Part shown: piece after piece, positions 55,220-64,000 of the stretch | How positions within the stretch are numbered: the stretch's first letter is position 1 | Layout of the letters: every line of letters starts with the position of its first letter | Origin: Ramazzottius varieornatus | Taxonomy: Eukaryota; Tardigrada; Eutardigrada; Parachela; Ramazzottiidae | NCBI GenBank assembly: GCA_001949185.1 | Contig: BDGG01000008.1 | Coordinates: forward strand, 493,648 to 557,647 | Reading direction: 5' to 3' | Length of the DNA stretch: 64,000 bases | The notes under the pieces: model-generated | The model's database searches: none | Told to the model about the DNA's origin: nothing | What the model saw: only the letters and a program-made list of their open reading frames with translations | Program-made: the position numbers and the translations under genes

Positions 55220-55672
55220 TAAAGTGAACTTGCACGTTTGACCTTCAGTCTCCCTAGGGGCTAGCCGAGGAAGCCCAGAACGGTTATGCGTTTGCCTGGT
55301 CCGCGCCTCACAGACCCACACTACATGGGCAATTTCAAAGACACCGAGGACCGAGGCGCATTGGGCGGACTGTTCTGAGGACGGTTGATCGTTTGCATAG
55401 CCTTCTCTTGCCTGAGTTTTCTCCCCATCCATCGTGCAGCCAAAGATGGCCGACACTGGGAATAACTGAATGATTGCGCCCAGAAAAAAAGAAAATTATT
55501 CCCATCTTCGGGATTCTGGAAGATTGGACGGTAAGAACCTTGAGATCATCTACTCTGTGTAGAAATACTATGTGAAATTGTCATTTAGAAACCGTATCTG
55601 TTATGCGTTCTGTTCCGCAGGTGCGAAATCGAGCCCAAACTTATAAGCGAACAGTTTGGTCTGCTTTCTGCG
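55220..55672. other. Upstream region of the 53BP1-like gene
   Basis: No coding exon supported. It should contain the 53BP1 promoter. Short frames on the minus strand lack family signals. Confidence 0.4.
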
Positions 55673-58600
55673 ATGAATGGACATCTGGAGGATATGGGTA
55701 TCGTATAATGCATCCTGTTCCGCCAACCTGAGAAAGGTAACCTTGTTTCTGTATAGATATCGGAGGACAAAAGGGGAACGTGAGACTGCAGGACGGGCTG
55801 AGCGACGGCGATAACAATCTGTTCGATCGATCGTATATGAATGGTCATTCGACAGGTACGACTAGCGCTCGTTCGTGTCGTTATGTACGGAACTCGTAAT
55901 CAAGATCTCCTTATTCGGATTTTAGAGAGTGCAGCGGAGGAATCGAGCTCGACGAACAACAGCCATCAGGATCAACAGCCTGAGACAGCTGTCTCCGTAG
56001 ATTCCACGATAACTGACAGCCGGTTGGGAAGCAACTTCACTGCAGCCGGCGCTGTTCAAATGGATGAATCAATGCCTCAACAGCCCCTCTTTTCCGTTCC
56101 TTCGACGGGGCTATACATAAAGAAAACGAAGATTGTCAAAACTTACCAACGCATCACTGTTAGTGAACAGTACTACGAGAACGGCACACTTGCCTTTGCT
56201 GCTCGACCTGTAGGTTATTCACTTGATATATTGATATACCGAGCTTTCTGAAGCTAATCTTCACTTTTCGTAGACTGTGCAAGATCGCGAAATGGACTCC
56301 AAACAGGATGTCCAGATTCTTCCTTGCGAAGCCGATCAGTTTCAGGACGCCAAGGCAGAATCTGTCGTAGTGGAAGAAGTGGCAGCTGGCGCACATGGTG
56401 CGAATGGAACAAAGCCTGTAATACAGGAGCCCAGCGAAGCAGGTGGGGTTGCTCCTTCTGTCCTTCATTAGGTCTATGAACTCGTACAGTCTCCGCTCTT
56501 CGTGTAGACGACATTTCGTTCGCGGGAAGCGAAGTCCGCTCGAGCAAGAAAACCAAAAGCAAGCGTAACATGTCATTGCTTAGCGAGGATGAAGAATCCT
56601 CATCGAAGGAAGAGCTCTCATCATCAGCAAAAAAGACCAGGCAGTCAACTGCTCGTGGAAGAAAACCTATTGCCAACACCAATGCAGAAGTTCATTTCCC
56701 TTCAAGTAAGATTCACAAAATTCTAAATTACTTAAAGATATCATAAAGGAATTCCAAGTTGTCCAACATGGATATTTCAACGTTGATAGTTGGAGCACAT
56801 GTTCTTGCTGGGTACAACGATAACAAGTACTACTCGGCAAAAATCACTGCCAAGGCTGGCAGAGCCAAGTAAGTCTCAGTCTCTATATCGAACTGAATTG
56901 ATCGTTGTCGAATGGGTTGCTTGAAATTGTTGTCTGTTGTAGCACTTTCGAAGTTCGGTATATGGATACGAAAGAAGACTCTACCGTTCACGAATCGAAG
57001 CTGTTGGATCCCGCTGTGTGGCTGAAGGAAGACCAAGCAGTTCTGGTCAAAGTGAACCGTGAGACGGCAACAGGCGATTACGAAGCAGGCGTCATCCTGG
57101 AAGTCCTCCGGGATGATGATAAACTTCCTCGCTACAAAGTCAGGCTTGAAGCTGACTGCTCCGATAAAACGTAAGTTTGTACCACTTTGTCTTGTACGGT
57201 TCTTTCTGCATAGTATGTTGTTACTTTCAGAGTGGAAGCCGCCGATATCGCCTTGGATGACGATGAAGTTCTGAAGCATAAATTCGACAAAACGTCTGCA
57301 ACGTCGACGACAGCAAAGAAGGAAAGGAGTACTCCGTCAAAGAGCAAGGCGAAGTCAGTTTCGCTCGAACCATCCAGAACATTCTCCATAGGTGAGCCAG
57401 AATATTGAATGCTATCCGACTAACTGGAGCGGCATTTAGCGTGGAAAGTTAAACCAGCACTGATCTCGGAATTCGAACAAACCCTTTTTCAAGTGGCGCA
57501 CGTTTTCAGTGATAATGGCTGGAAAGATGCGCAGCATGAGAAAACGATCTGGTCAAATTGGTTTGCCGAGCTCCCAGATTTTCTTTCGCAAGGCGGGACT
57601 GAAACTTACCGTCATTTCAGGTGAGATGGTGTACGCGCAGTGGAAGAACTCGTCGCGCTACTACCCAGGAAAGATTTCGGAGACAACTGATGAGGAAACT
57701 TCCAAGTACAAAGTGAAGTACCTCGACGGTGACGAAGAGGCGGTTGCGCCAAACGAGATCATTCTGGCTGATGATCTGGTAAAACCCGGGATGGATGCTG
57801 AAGTAGAGCGAACTGGCCACCCTTTTTCTAAAGTGAAGGTGAGAGAAGTCAAAGGTTTGGGAGAAGACATCGAAGCGACTGTCGAACACAACGACACACG
57901 TCAAGAAGTGTAAGTCGAACTTTCTGTAATAGAAACACAAGGCTGAATGGAAGTCAATATGGAAGTCAATATGGAAGTCAATATGTTTTCTTTTCTTAGG
58001 GTGCATCTGACCGAGCTGACGTTCAGTTCAAAAGATGCTCGGCGAGTCTTGTCCGTGAAACCACTTCCGGCTAATCCAGCAGCGCCGCCTCTCTTGTCTC
58101 GGAGATCTGATTTGCGAGCTTCGACTCGAACTGCACCTTCGCCTGCTAAGAAGCCAGAACTCAAGTCCACACCGAAGTCGCCTAAAGTCAAGAAGATGCC
58201 GTCCGTTCTGCAAGAAGTCGAGCCTGTCAGTGGTCCCAGCGGTGAACACGAAGTGGATATGGATCAGGTCTTTCGCATTGGAAAAGAACAGTACTACAAA
58301 GGTATTTGGAGCAAAGTATAAATTTAGTTCCCATATAAAATTTCAGAGGTGATCGCTGTTTTTTGTGGAATTCAGGAGAACAAGTGTTTGCGCAGTGGGA
58401 TACCGATCGTCGGTGGTATGCGGCAACCATCGGAGGAGTCCGAGCAGGGTACGTACTTCGACGAACCGTTGGGATCAACATCCTTGTATTCCGATTCGGT
58501 TTCTGGAGATCTTCAGCTTGATTAGAACACAAGCGAAGATTCGATTCATATTATTCAATGTTCTTTACAGAAAATATCGAATTGACTGGTGCGAGAATGA

Positions 58601-60193
58601 CCAGGTCAATTACGTGACGCCTGAAGAGGTGGTCCGAGCCAGAGATGTGTTGGTGAAGGGCACGAAAGTCAATGTGATCGCGGAAGGCAAGAACTACTAC
58701 GACGAAATGGTCTTCGAAACTTTCTCTGAGGATGGGAACCACTTGTGTGCAGGAAAACGAGGCGTCATTGTGCCGTAAGTATACCATCGTCACGCTCCCT
58801 CGGCCTCGCTTCGCATGTCAGACGGATGGATTTTCAGGAATCAGTTGACCGGATTGTTCTTTTCAGTCGTAAGTTCAACACTATGATGATCCAGAAAGCC
58901 GAGATGGAAAACCTGAAGGCCAGGCTGGGATCGGCTGCAAGCGGCAGTTCGCAGAAGAGCTCGACTTCGGACAAGGAGAAGAGTACACCATCCGCATCAG
59001 GACGAAGTAAGTGGAAGTGGACTTTTGATTTTTAGTTGAGCACTTTATGACCACCAAAGGCCTAGCCTTGTGTCTCGTTTTCAGAGCGTCAGTTGTCTCC
59101 AACGACGGAGCCGTCACCAAGTGCTCGCAATGGTGTGAAGCAAGCCAAGAAAGCTACTCTAGAGCCAGCGGAAGTTGCAGACCCTACTCCGCTGAAGGAC
59201 TGCGCCTTCATCGTGACCAGCGGAGCAGAGAAAGATCCTTCTTTTGATCGAGAATACTTGATAGGCCAGATTGAGCGCATGGGAGGAGGCGTTCTCAGCG
59301 CCTTCGAAGACCTAGCATCGGTTAGTGCTAGTTAAACTTTGGAGACGTAATGTGCTCGAGACTGTCATGTGTTATTTTGCAGAGCGGGGGCAAGCGGTTC
59401 TTGGTGTCGCCCAACGCCTGTCGGACGGCAAAGTATCTGCAGTGCTTGGCTGCGAACATCCCCTGTATCTCACACAAGTACATCATCGATCTGGCAGCCA
59501 GCGGCAAGAGGGATAAGGTCGGCTTCGAGGCTTACCGACTTCCAGCGGGCAAATCGAGCAACGCTAACGGCAATAACCAACCCGTCAAATGGTACGTAGC
59601 CCAGAAGAAACACGAGGAAACATTCTGTGGATTTCTGAAAGTTATACTGATAGTCTTTTGTGCTTCAGGAAGCCACGAAAGGCACTGCTGGACAATCTGC
59701 GAGTGGGCTTGGTCGGTGGAAGCGGCTTCCAGAATACCTGGATGCCCGCTTTCAAGGCGGGTAAAGCTCTGCCCACCTTGCTGGAAGAAAAGGACATCAA
59801 CCGAAATGGTAAGCCAGGATGTCTCAGAAAAGTATTATCATTTTTCGTTATTTGGGACATGGGCAAATGAGCTGGACCAGAACGCTGTTCCAAGTGGCGT
59901 ACGTTTCTATGCTTATTGGCTGAAAGTGCGCGCCACTTGGAAAAGCGATTTAGTTCGAATCATTTGCCCAGGACCCGTCTACTGACTGTGGAGATCTAAC
60001 GGGGTTTTCTGCAGCCATTCCTGCACTGGACGTTATCGTGGTGGAGGATGCAGCATCAGCCAAGCTGATCGCTTTGGCGCGGCACAAGAACATTCCGATG
60101 GTGACGGTGGAGTGGATCATCCAGACGTTGATCCATGGCGAGAAGCAGGACTACGAAGTGTGGCCCTTCCAAGACTCCAACGTAGCGGAATGA
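55673..60193 (+). CDS. TP53BP1: 53BP1-like DNA damage mediator, three Tudor modules
   Basis: About 17 exons and ~1000 residues. The start at ATG 55673 is inferred: exon 55673-55697, intron of 59 bp, exon 55757-55855, then 55926-56209 and so on. The N-terminal third is acidic, Ser-rich and basic-patch low complexity. Three tandem-Tudor modules follow: 56775-57290 (VGAHVLAGYNDNKYYSAKI), 57621-58025 (GEMVYAQWKNSSRYYPGKI) and 58376-58860 (GEQVFAQWDTDRRWYAATI). Two C-terminal BRCT repeats cover about 59.19-60.19 kb (LKDCAFIVTSG; VPMVTVEWIIQTL-type end, stop TGA 60191). Vertebrate 53BP1 has one such module, reading H4K20me2, plus paired BRCTs. The role in double-strand break repair choice is inferred from architecture. 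Two introns contain the palindromic element. Confidence 0.85.
57462..57576. repeat. Palindromic element, copy 12 (53BP1 intron)
   Basis: Left arm CTCGGAATTCGAACAAACCC, core CAAGTGGCGCACGTTTTCAG and GATGCGCAGCATGAGAAAACGATC, right arm GGTTTGCCGAGCTCCC. It lies in the intron separating Tudor modules 1 and 2. Confidence 0.78.
59853..59976. repeat. Palindromic element, copy 13 (53BP1 intron)
   Basis: TGGGACATGGGCAAATGAG, core CAAGTGGCGTACG and GTGCGCGCCACTTGG, right end ATCATTTGCCCAGGACCC. It lies in the last intron, within the BRCT region. Confidence 0.78.
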
Positions 60194-60984
60194 GTCGTGG
60201 ACCTAGCGACCTGTAGGACTAATGGGAGGATTTAGTTGTCTCATTTGATAGCGATTGTATTCTTTGAACTTTACCCAAACTTCGCGGCGCTTTACTTCGG
60301 AATTTCTAACTGGACATTTGAATTTGCTTCTTTGGTTGTTAGGAAGTCTTACGCTGTAATAGCACACGCTTAGCTTTTGATTTTATCGCTGCGTTAACTA
60401 CCATACTGCTTTTTGCTGAAGAATTCGTAGCTTTCTCTGCTGAACCCTTTCATTTTAGATGTGGACTTCTCGATGGATGTTTTTCCTGTTTATAATTGTT
60501 ATGGAGTTTCGAATAGGGTAATATTCCACCATCTGTGAACTTTCCTGAGAGTGTCTACTGCGGAAATCCTGCTTGACACGCTGAATTTCCCGTTAAACAG
60601 TTGGTATTGCTGAAACAGGAGGATTTCCAGTAATGGGACGTGGGCGAATGAATCGAACCAGATCGTTACCTCAAGTGGCGCATATCTTCGTAGTTGTTGG
60701 CGCAAAGTGTGCGCTACTGGTTTAAATCAATCGTCCGAAGTGAAAATCAATCTGTCAAACCACATGTGAATATCATGACAAAACCTCCCGGGTGAAGTGA
60801 ACTGGTAGCTCATATTATACTTACGGTACAATCCCTGAGGACACAGACCAGTCCTCCCAGCAGGCTACAGGTTCGTTCTGGCTCGAGAAAAGAGCGACGA
60901 CGATACACAAAAAACGGCCCACACGGCAAAAATCACACAAATCAGAATTTCCAGCAATAAAAGTATAGGCGGAAGCTTCCTCGA
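60194..60984. other. Convergent 3' region with one palindromic copy
   Basis: 3' UTRs of the 53BP1-like gene (+) and the small membrane protein gene (-), plus the repeat at 60634-60750. No coding signal. Confidence 0.45.
60634..60750. repeat. Palindromic element, copy 14 (outside introns)
   Basis: TGGGACGTGGGCGAATGAATC, core CAAGTGGCGCATAT and AGTGTGCGCTACTGG. The right outer arm is diverged. This is the only copy seen outside an intron and it may lie in the 53BP1 3' UTR. Confidence 0.68.
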
Positions 60985-61516
60985 TTACTCTTTTTCCGGC
61001 TGTTTTACGTTTCGTTTCTGCAGAGCGGCTACCTTAAGCTCGTTGGCTTCCTGCATGTGCAGATCCTTGCTGGTCATCTGGCCTGTGTCCGTCGGTGGCT
61101 GCCAGCGCATGACATGAGTATTGTCCCAGAGATCACTCAGCTTGTGGACATTCACGCCGCCGTTTCTTCTGATCTCCATCTTTTGCTCGGCCGAGAGAGA
61201 GGACTTGAAGAGATGCTCCAACTCGTACTCCAGAATTTCTACAGAATAGAAGAGGATACTTTTAGTCGATGGTGCAATGTAGGACTGGCGTATTCAACTA
61301 ACCTGGATGTTTAAACATCTGTCTGATCGATACGAAGACTGGCTTGATCAGGGGATACCAGAATAAACCCGTGCACGTCACGATAAGAAAGTACGCCAGA
61401 AAGGTTTCGTTGCGGACGTTGATGAATCTGTAAAATTTGCCAGCAGGAGGCTTCTTGTAATATGCCTTCGCCCAGTCTTTTGGTGGATCCAGAGGAGAGC
61501 GATAGCTGGGATCCAT
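60985..61516 (-). CDS. Small single-pass membrane protein, unrecognised
   Basis: Exons 61516-61303 and 61238-60985 join in phase to 155 residues. The N-terminus has a basic, Pro- and aromatic-rich segment (KDWAKAYYKKPPAGKFYRF), then one hydrophobic helix (TFLAYFLIVTCTGLFWYPL), then a soluble, charged C-terminal half with DLWDNTHVMRW and a Lys/Glu-rich end. The layout resembles small mitochondrial inner-membrane subunits or assembly factors, but no family was identified, so no function is given. Confidence 0.7.
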
Positions 61517-62756
61517 GTCGACGCTTCCAAGTCACCGTGGAACTGCACAGCCGACTGCTCCTTCTATCTATGATCCAGGAGTACAAGCCGGATACTATGC
61601 AGAGGACGAAGATCACACAGAATTCCCAAAGTCCGACGCGTACGGAAGTGGAACAGTGGGTGGAAACTGGAAACCTCTAAGTCTGCTATCAAACTGGTGC
61701 GGGATCAATCAAGTTGTCAAATCAACTCGTATTTCCGATCCCTCGGTTAATTGACCCTATCCCTTGACTGCATCAATGATCAATGGATGGAGCAGGAAGA
61801 TGAGTGACGATTTCGCCGTTCTGGACGGTGGAGTTGTGGATGCTGTTTTCAGTTTTAGCTTCTGAACCACGCAGCATGCGTAATCCAGAGCTTTATGAAA
61901 TGGGATCTGTATTGAAAGTTGATTTCCATATTGAAAGTTGTTTTCTTGCACTGACGTTCTTGTCGGGGCAAAGGTTTGTGCTTACTTACAGTAGAATTCT
62001 CGCTTGCACCGCTTTTTTTCTGGATCTGTCCTTCTGAACTCCAGGTATCAGCTGGTCGAGCAGCAAACTGGGTTAGGGCAAAGTGGCTTGAGCGAGCACA
62101 TCGTCCGAACCCGGAAGTTCTTCCGTTTGGTCAATCAATTAGTTCTCTAATCAACTGGAACTACAGAAGCTGCGCTTGATTAGCACTGCTGCTACTGTGT
62201 TTTGGTTGTTGCCGTTCGAACTTCGAAGGACAACGAAGATCAGAAAACCTCGCTCGCAGAGTCACAGAGCTTGGGTTCTTTAGAACTCCATTGCCTTTAG
62301 CTCTACTGTGTAGTCAGGAAGACCAGCACAGACACATCCAGAATCCGGAAAGTTTCGTGATCAGTGAAGCAAAGACAAGATCGAAAGTGTCCCTGGGCTC
62401 GCAGTCTCTCGCCCTGGTTAACGATCCGCACCTGCTCTACTTTATCCCGTTGTAGCCAGTCGCTGTACTTGTCAGGGTCCTTTGTCCGAATCTCTTTTGT
62501 CCGTTGCTGGAACGCCTTTCACGACGAAGACTCCATTGGACGCAGTACTTAAGACCAGTCAGTCGAAAGGCTTTAGCGCAAGCTTCCTCGCCAGAATTTC
62601 ATCCGGCTTTTTTCTCCTCACAACATTTTTCCGCGCTCTACAGTCTCCTCGTTCCAGGTGCGTCCATTCTTACAGTAACGCTTGGTTTGTAGTGGAGCTC
62701 CACTACGTGTACCCACTTCACAGTTCATCTTTTAGAATTATGTACTTTTCCTTTCA
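61517..62756. other. Intergenic and 5' UTR region
   Basis: Contains the promoter of the membrane protein gene (-) and 5' exons of the peptide gene (+). A non-coding exon probably ends near 62657 (CTCGTTCCAG before GTGCGT). Short frames here show no family signal. Confidence 0.45.
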
Positions 62757-62784
62757 GGAAATCCAAGTCGAACTTTCGGACAAG

Positions 62785-62994
62785 ATGGCGAAGATGTCAG
62801 CTTTCCTGTTGGCTGGTATGCTCCTGTTCGTCGTTTTGTCGGCCACCGTCCTCGAAGTCGCCCAAGCCGAAAGAGTGTTTTCTTACGACGAAGTCTGTGG
62901 ACGCAATGATCTTGAATGAGATCCATGCTGCAAGGCTCACAGGAAGATCGGATACAGCCATTGCGACGCAGGTGGCATGTACTGCTACACCTGA
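62785..62994 (+). pseudogene. Cys-rich secreted peptide with in-frame TGA
   Basis: ATG 62785 follows a good acceptor at 62757 (CTTTTCCTTTCAG). The signal peptide is clear (FLLAGMLLFVVLSATVLEVAQA), and a short mature part with one Cys runs to TGA at 62917-62919. The frame then stays open for 24 more codons containing four cysteines, including a CC pair, and closes at TGA 62992-62994. A signal peptide plus a Cys-patterned short chain is the architecture of secreted defence or venom-type peptides; the class is not identified. As it stands, the product would be a 44-residue, mostly signal, peptide. Whether the TGA is a mutation, an assembly error or recoded is open. Confidence 0.6.
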
Positions 62995-63478
62995 TCGAAC
63001 GTCCACTTCCCAGGCCATGAAACGTGCTACTTGGTAAATGGGTTTCTCGCTGCGGTTTTACCTTTTAAATCAGACAGCAATCCAGAGTTTTACGAATGTA
63101 TGATATCTGTCCTCAAAAATTTTGGCCACATGTGTGGTTCGTGAAGATCCTTATGTGTTTGCGATAAACCGTTATTCAGACAGCCTTCTAGTTTGCTTGT
63201 AAGTACTTGGTCTGAAGTTGCCTGAGCAGATCGCGCTGTAGGAAGAGCAGAACTGAACGCGTATTAGTTTGTGTTTTAGAGTTAGGAAGCTACATCTTTT
63301 TGAATTATCAAGAGCTTTTGCTTTACGGAAATGCAGAGTAACTGAAGAAACTGTCAAAATACTCGATTCCGGTACAGTGTCCAGATGTCGAACTATTTTC
63401 GGCGATGTAACAGGAAGGGTCATGAAAACGCGGAACATACGATAGGTAAGTACAAAATTTACAACGTGCAGTCAAACT
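62995..63478. other. Convergent 3' region
   Basis: 3' UTRs of the peptide gene (+) and the Pro-rich gene (-). No coding signal; no SECIS structure could be recognised by eye. Confidence 0.4.
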
Positions 63479-64000
63479 CTAACCAGCAGATCGCTCGCGA
63501 TCAGATTCCTCACTTTCGTTCCCGCTTCGCGCTGTCCGGATCCGCAGAGTTGGACGATGAGCGAGAAATCGCGGATAAGGAAGGCGGTGGAGGCGGTCGG
63601 CTGCCTGGACTGACGGTTCCGGTAACACTGGGAGGCGGACCAGGTGGCGGTGGTGGTGGCGGAAATCCTGCAACGACGCATAGCCACACAATGCATGAAG
63701 TATTCGTCCAGCCCCGTTACAAATTCCACAAAAATATCAAACCAATGCACAAACCTGCTGCGGAAACGGGTGGCGGTGGTGGAGGAGGAGCAGAGGCCAG
63801 TCGTGCAGGTGGCGGTCCAGGAGGTGGTGGAGGACCGGTAGCTGGTGGAGGCCCAACCTGTTGCTGCTGTGCTTGCGCTTGTTCCTGTTGTTGGGCTGCG
63901 TGCATCTTGGCTTCTTTCTGCTGTTCTTCTTCCTTCTTGCTTTCGTTATAGCTGTCCAGGATCTTGTGGCAGATCTCCTCGAGGACATCAGCCGTCAGGT
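63479..64000 (-). CDS. Proline-rich protein, C-terminal part
   Basis: The gene enters from the right edge. The exon from 64000 to 63755 encodes a helical segment (LTADVLEEICHKILDSY, then Lys/Glu/Gln-rich) and poly-Pro. The intron 63754-63668 splits a Gly codon in phase 1. The last exon 63667-63479 continues with FPPPPPPPGPPPSV and ends in a Ser/Arg/Glu-rich tail with TAG at 63479-63481. Long Pro runs with a charged RS/RE tail suggest a scaffold or RNA-processing protein binding SH3, WW or EVH1 domains; no orthologue was recognised. The Gly-rich plus-strand frame is its antisense shadow. Confidence 0.65.

Noticed and set aside
62995-63200. Possible SECIS element after the TGA-interrupted peptide gene
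   Set aside because: An ATGA occurs near 63017, but no convincing quartet with paired helix and AA loop could be traced by eye.
63385-63951. Plus-strand frame rich in Gly and Cys (188 codons)
   Set aside because: Antisense shadow of the Pro-rich gene. The minus strand has a valid splice pair and a helical conserved-looking segment.

Overview
The window is nuclear DNA of a small-genome animal. The genes are split by short GT-AG introns (mostly 50-200 bp) and encode animal-specific proteins: a laminin alpha chain, Rho kinase (ROCK), a 53BP1-like protein, a SAC2/INPP5F phosphatase, a rhodopsin-family GPCR and an alpha-1,3-fucosyltransferase. There are no operons or bacterial signals. A tardigrade or a similar compact-genome ecdysozoan fits, but the sequence alone does not settle the phylum.

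Layout. 1-5714: the end of TMEM170, an RRM+RING gene, and two secreted glycine-rich proteins. 6077-10045 (-): INPP5F/SAC2. 11.6-18.8 kb (+): ROCK. 20.6-21.6 kb (+): a GPCR whose frame stops just after NPxxY. 22.5-37.8 kb (-): laminin alpha with LN, LE arrays, L4 domains, coiled coil and five LG domains. 38.5-40.4 kb (-): UDP-glucose 4-epimerase. 41.6-43.7 kb (-): a trypsin-like protease with a mucin-like block inside its catalytic domain. 44.3-48.9 kb (-): an HSD17B12-type reductase whose 2.85-kb intron holds a broken GPCR-like gene on the other strand. 49.7-51.2 kb (+): fucosyltransferase. 51.5-52.65 kb (-): a BRF2-like TFIIIB factor. 52.76-55.22 kb: a decayed PIF/Harbinger transposon. 55.67-60.19 kb (+): a 53BP1 homologue with three tandem-Tudor modules. 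60.98-61.5 kb (-): a small membrane protein. 62.8-63.0 kb (+): a Cys-rich secreted peptide gene with an in-frame TGA. 63.5 kb to the end (-): the C-terminus of a proline-rich protein.

The most striking non-genic signal is a family of at least 14 copies of a ~120-bp, nearly full-length palindrome (core CAAGTGGCGCAC...GTGCGCCACTTG). Thirteen lie inside introns of five genes (the ROCK 11.6-kb copy in a presumed 5' intron). A second, Harbinger-derived family links the element at 52.8-55.2 kb with a 431-bp MITE at 40.56-40.99 kb through matching termini.

The genes are not an obvious pathway. They are housekeeping and signalling genes, packed closely and in mixed orientation. Intron boundaries were placed by eye from splice consensus plus family conservation, so individual exon edges may be off where stated.
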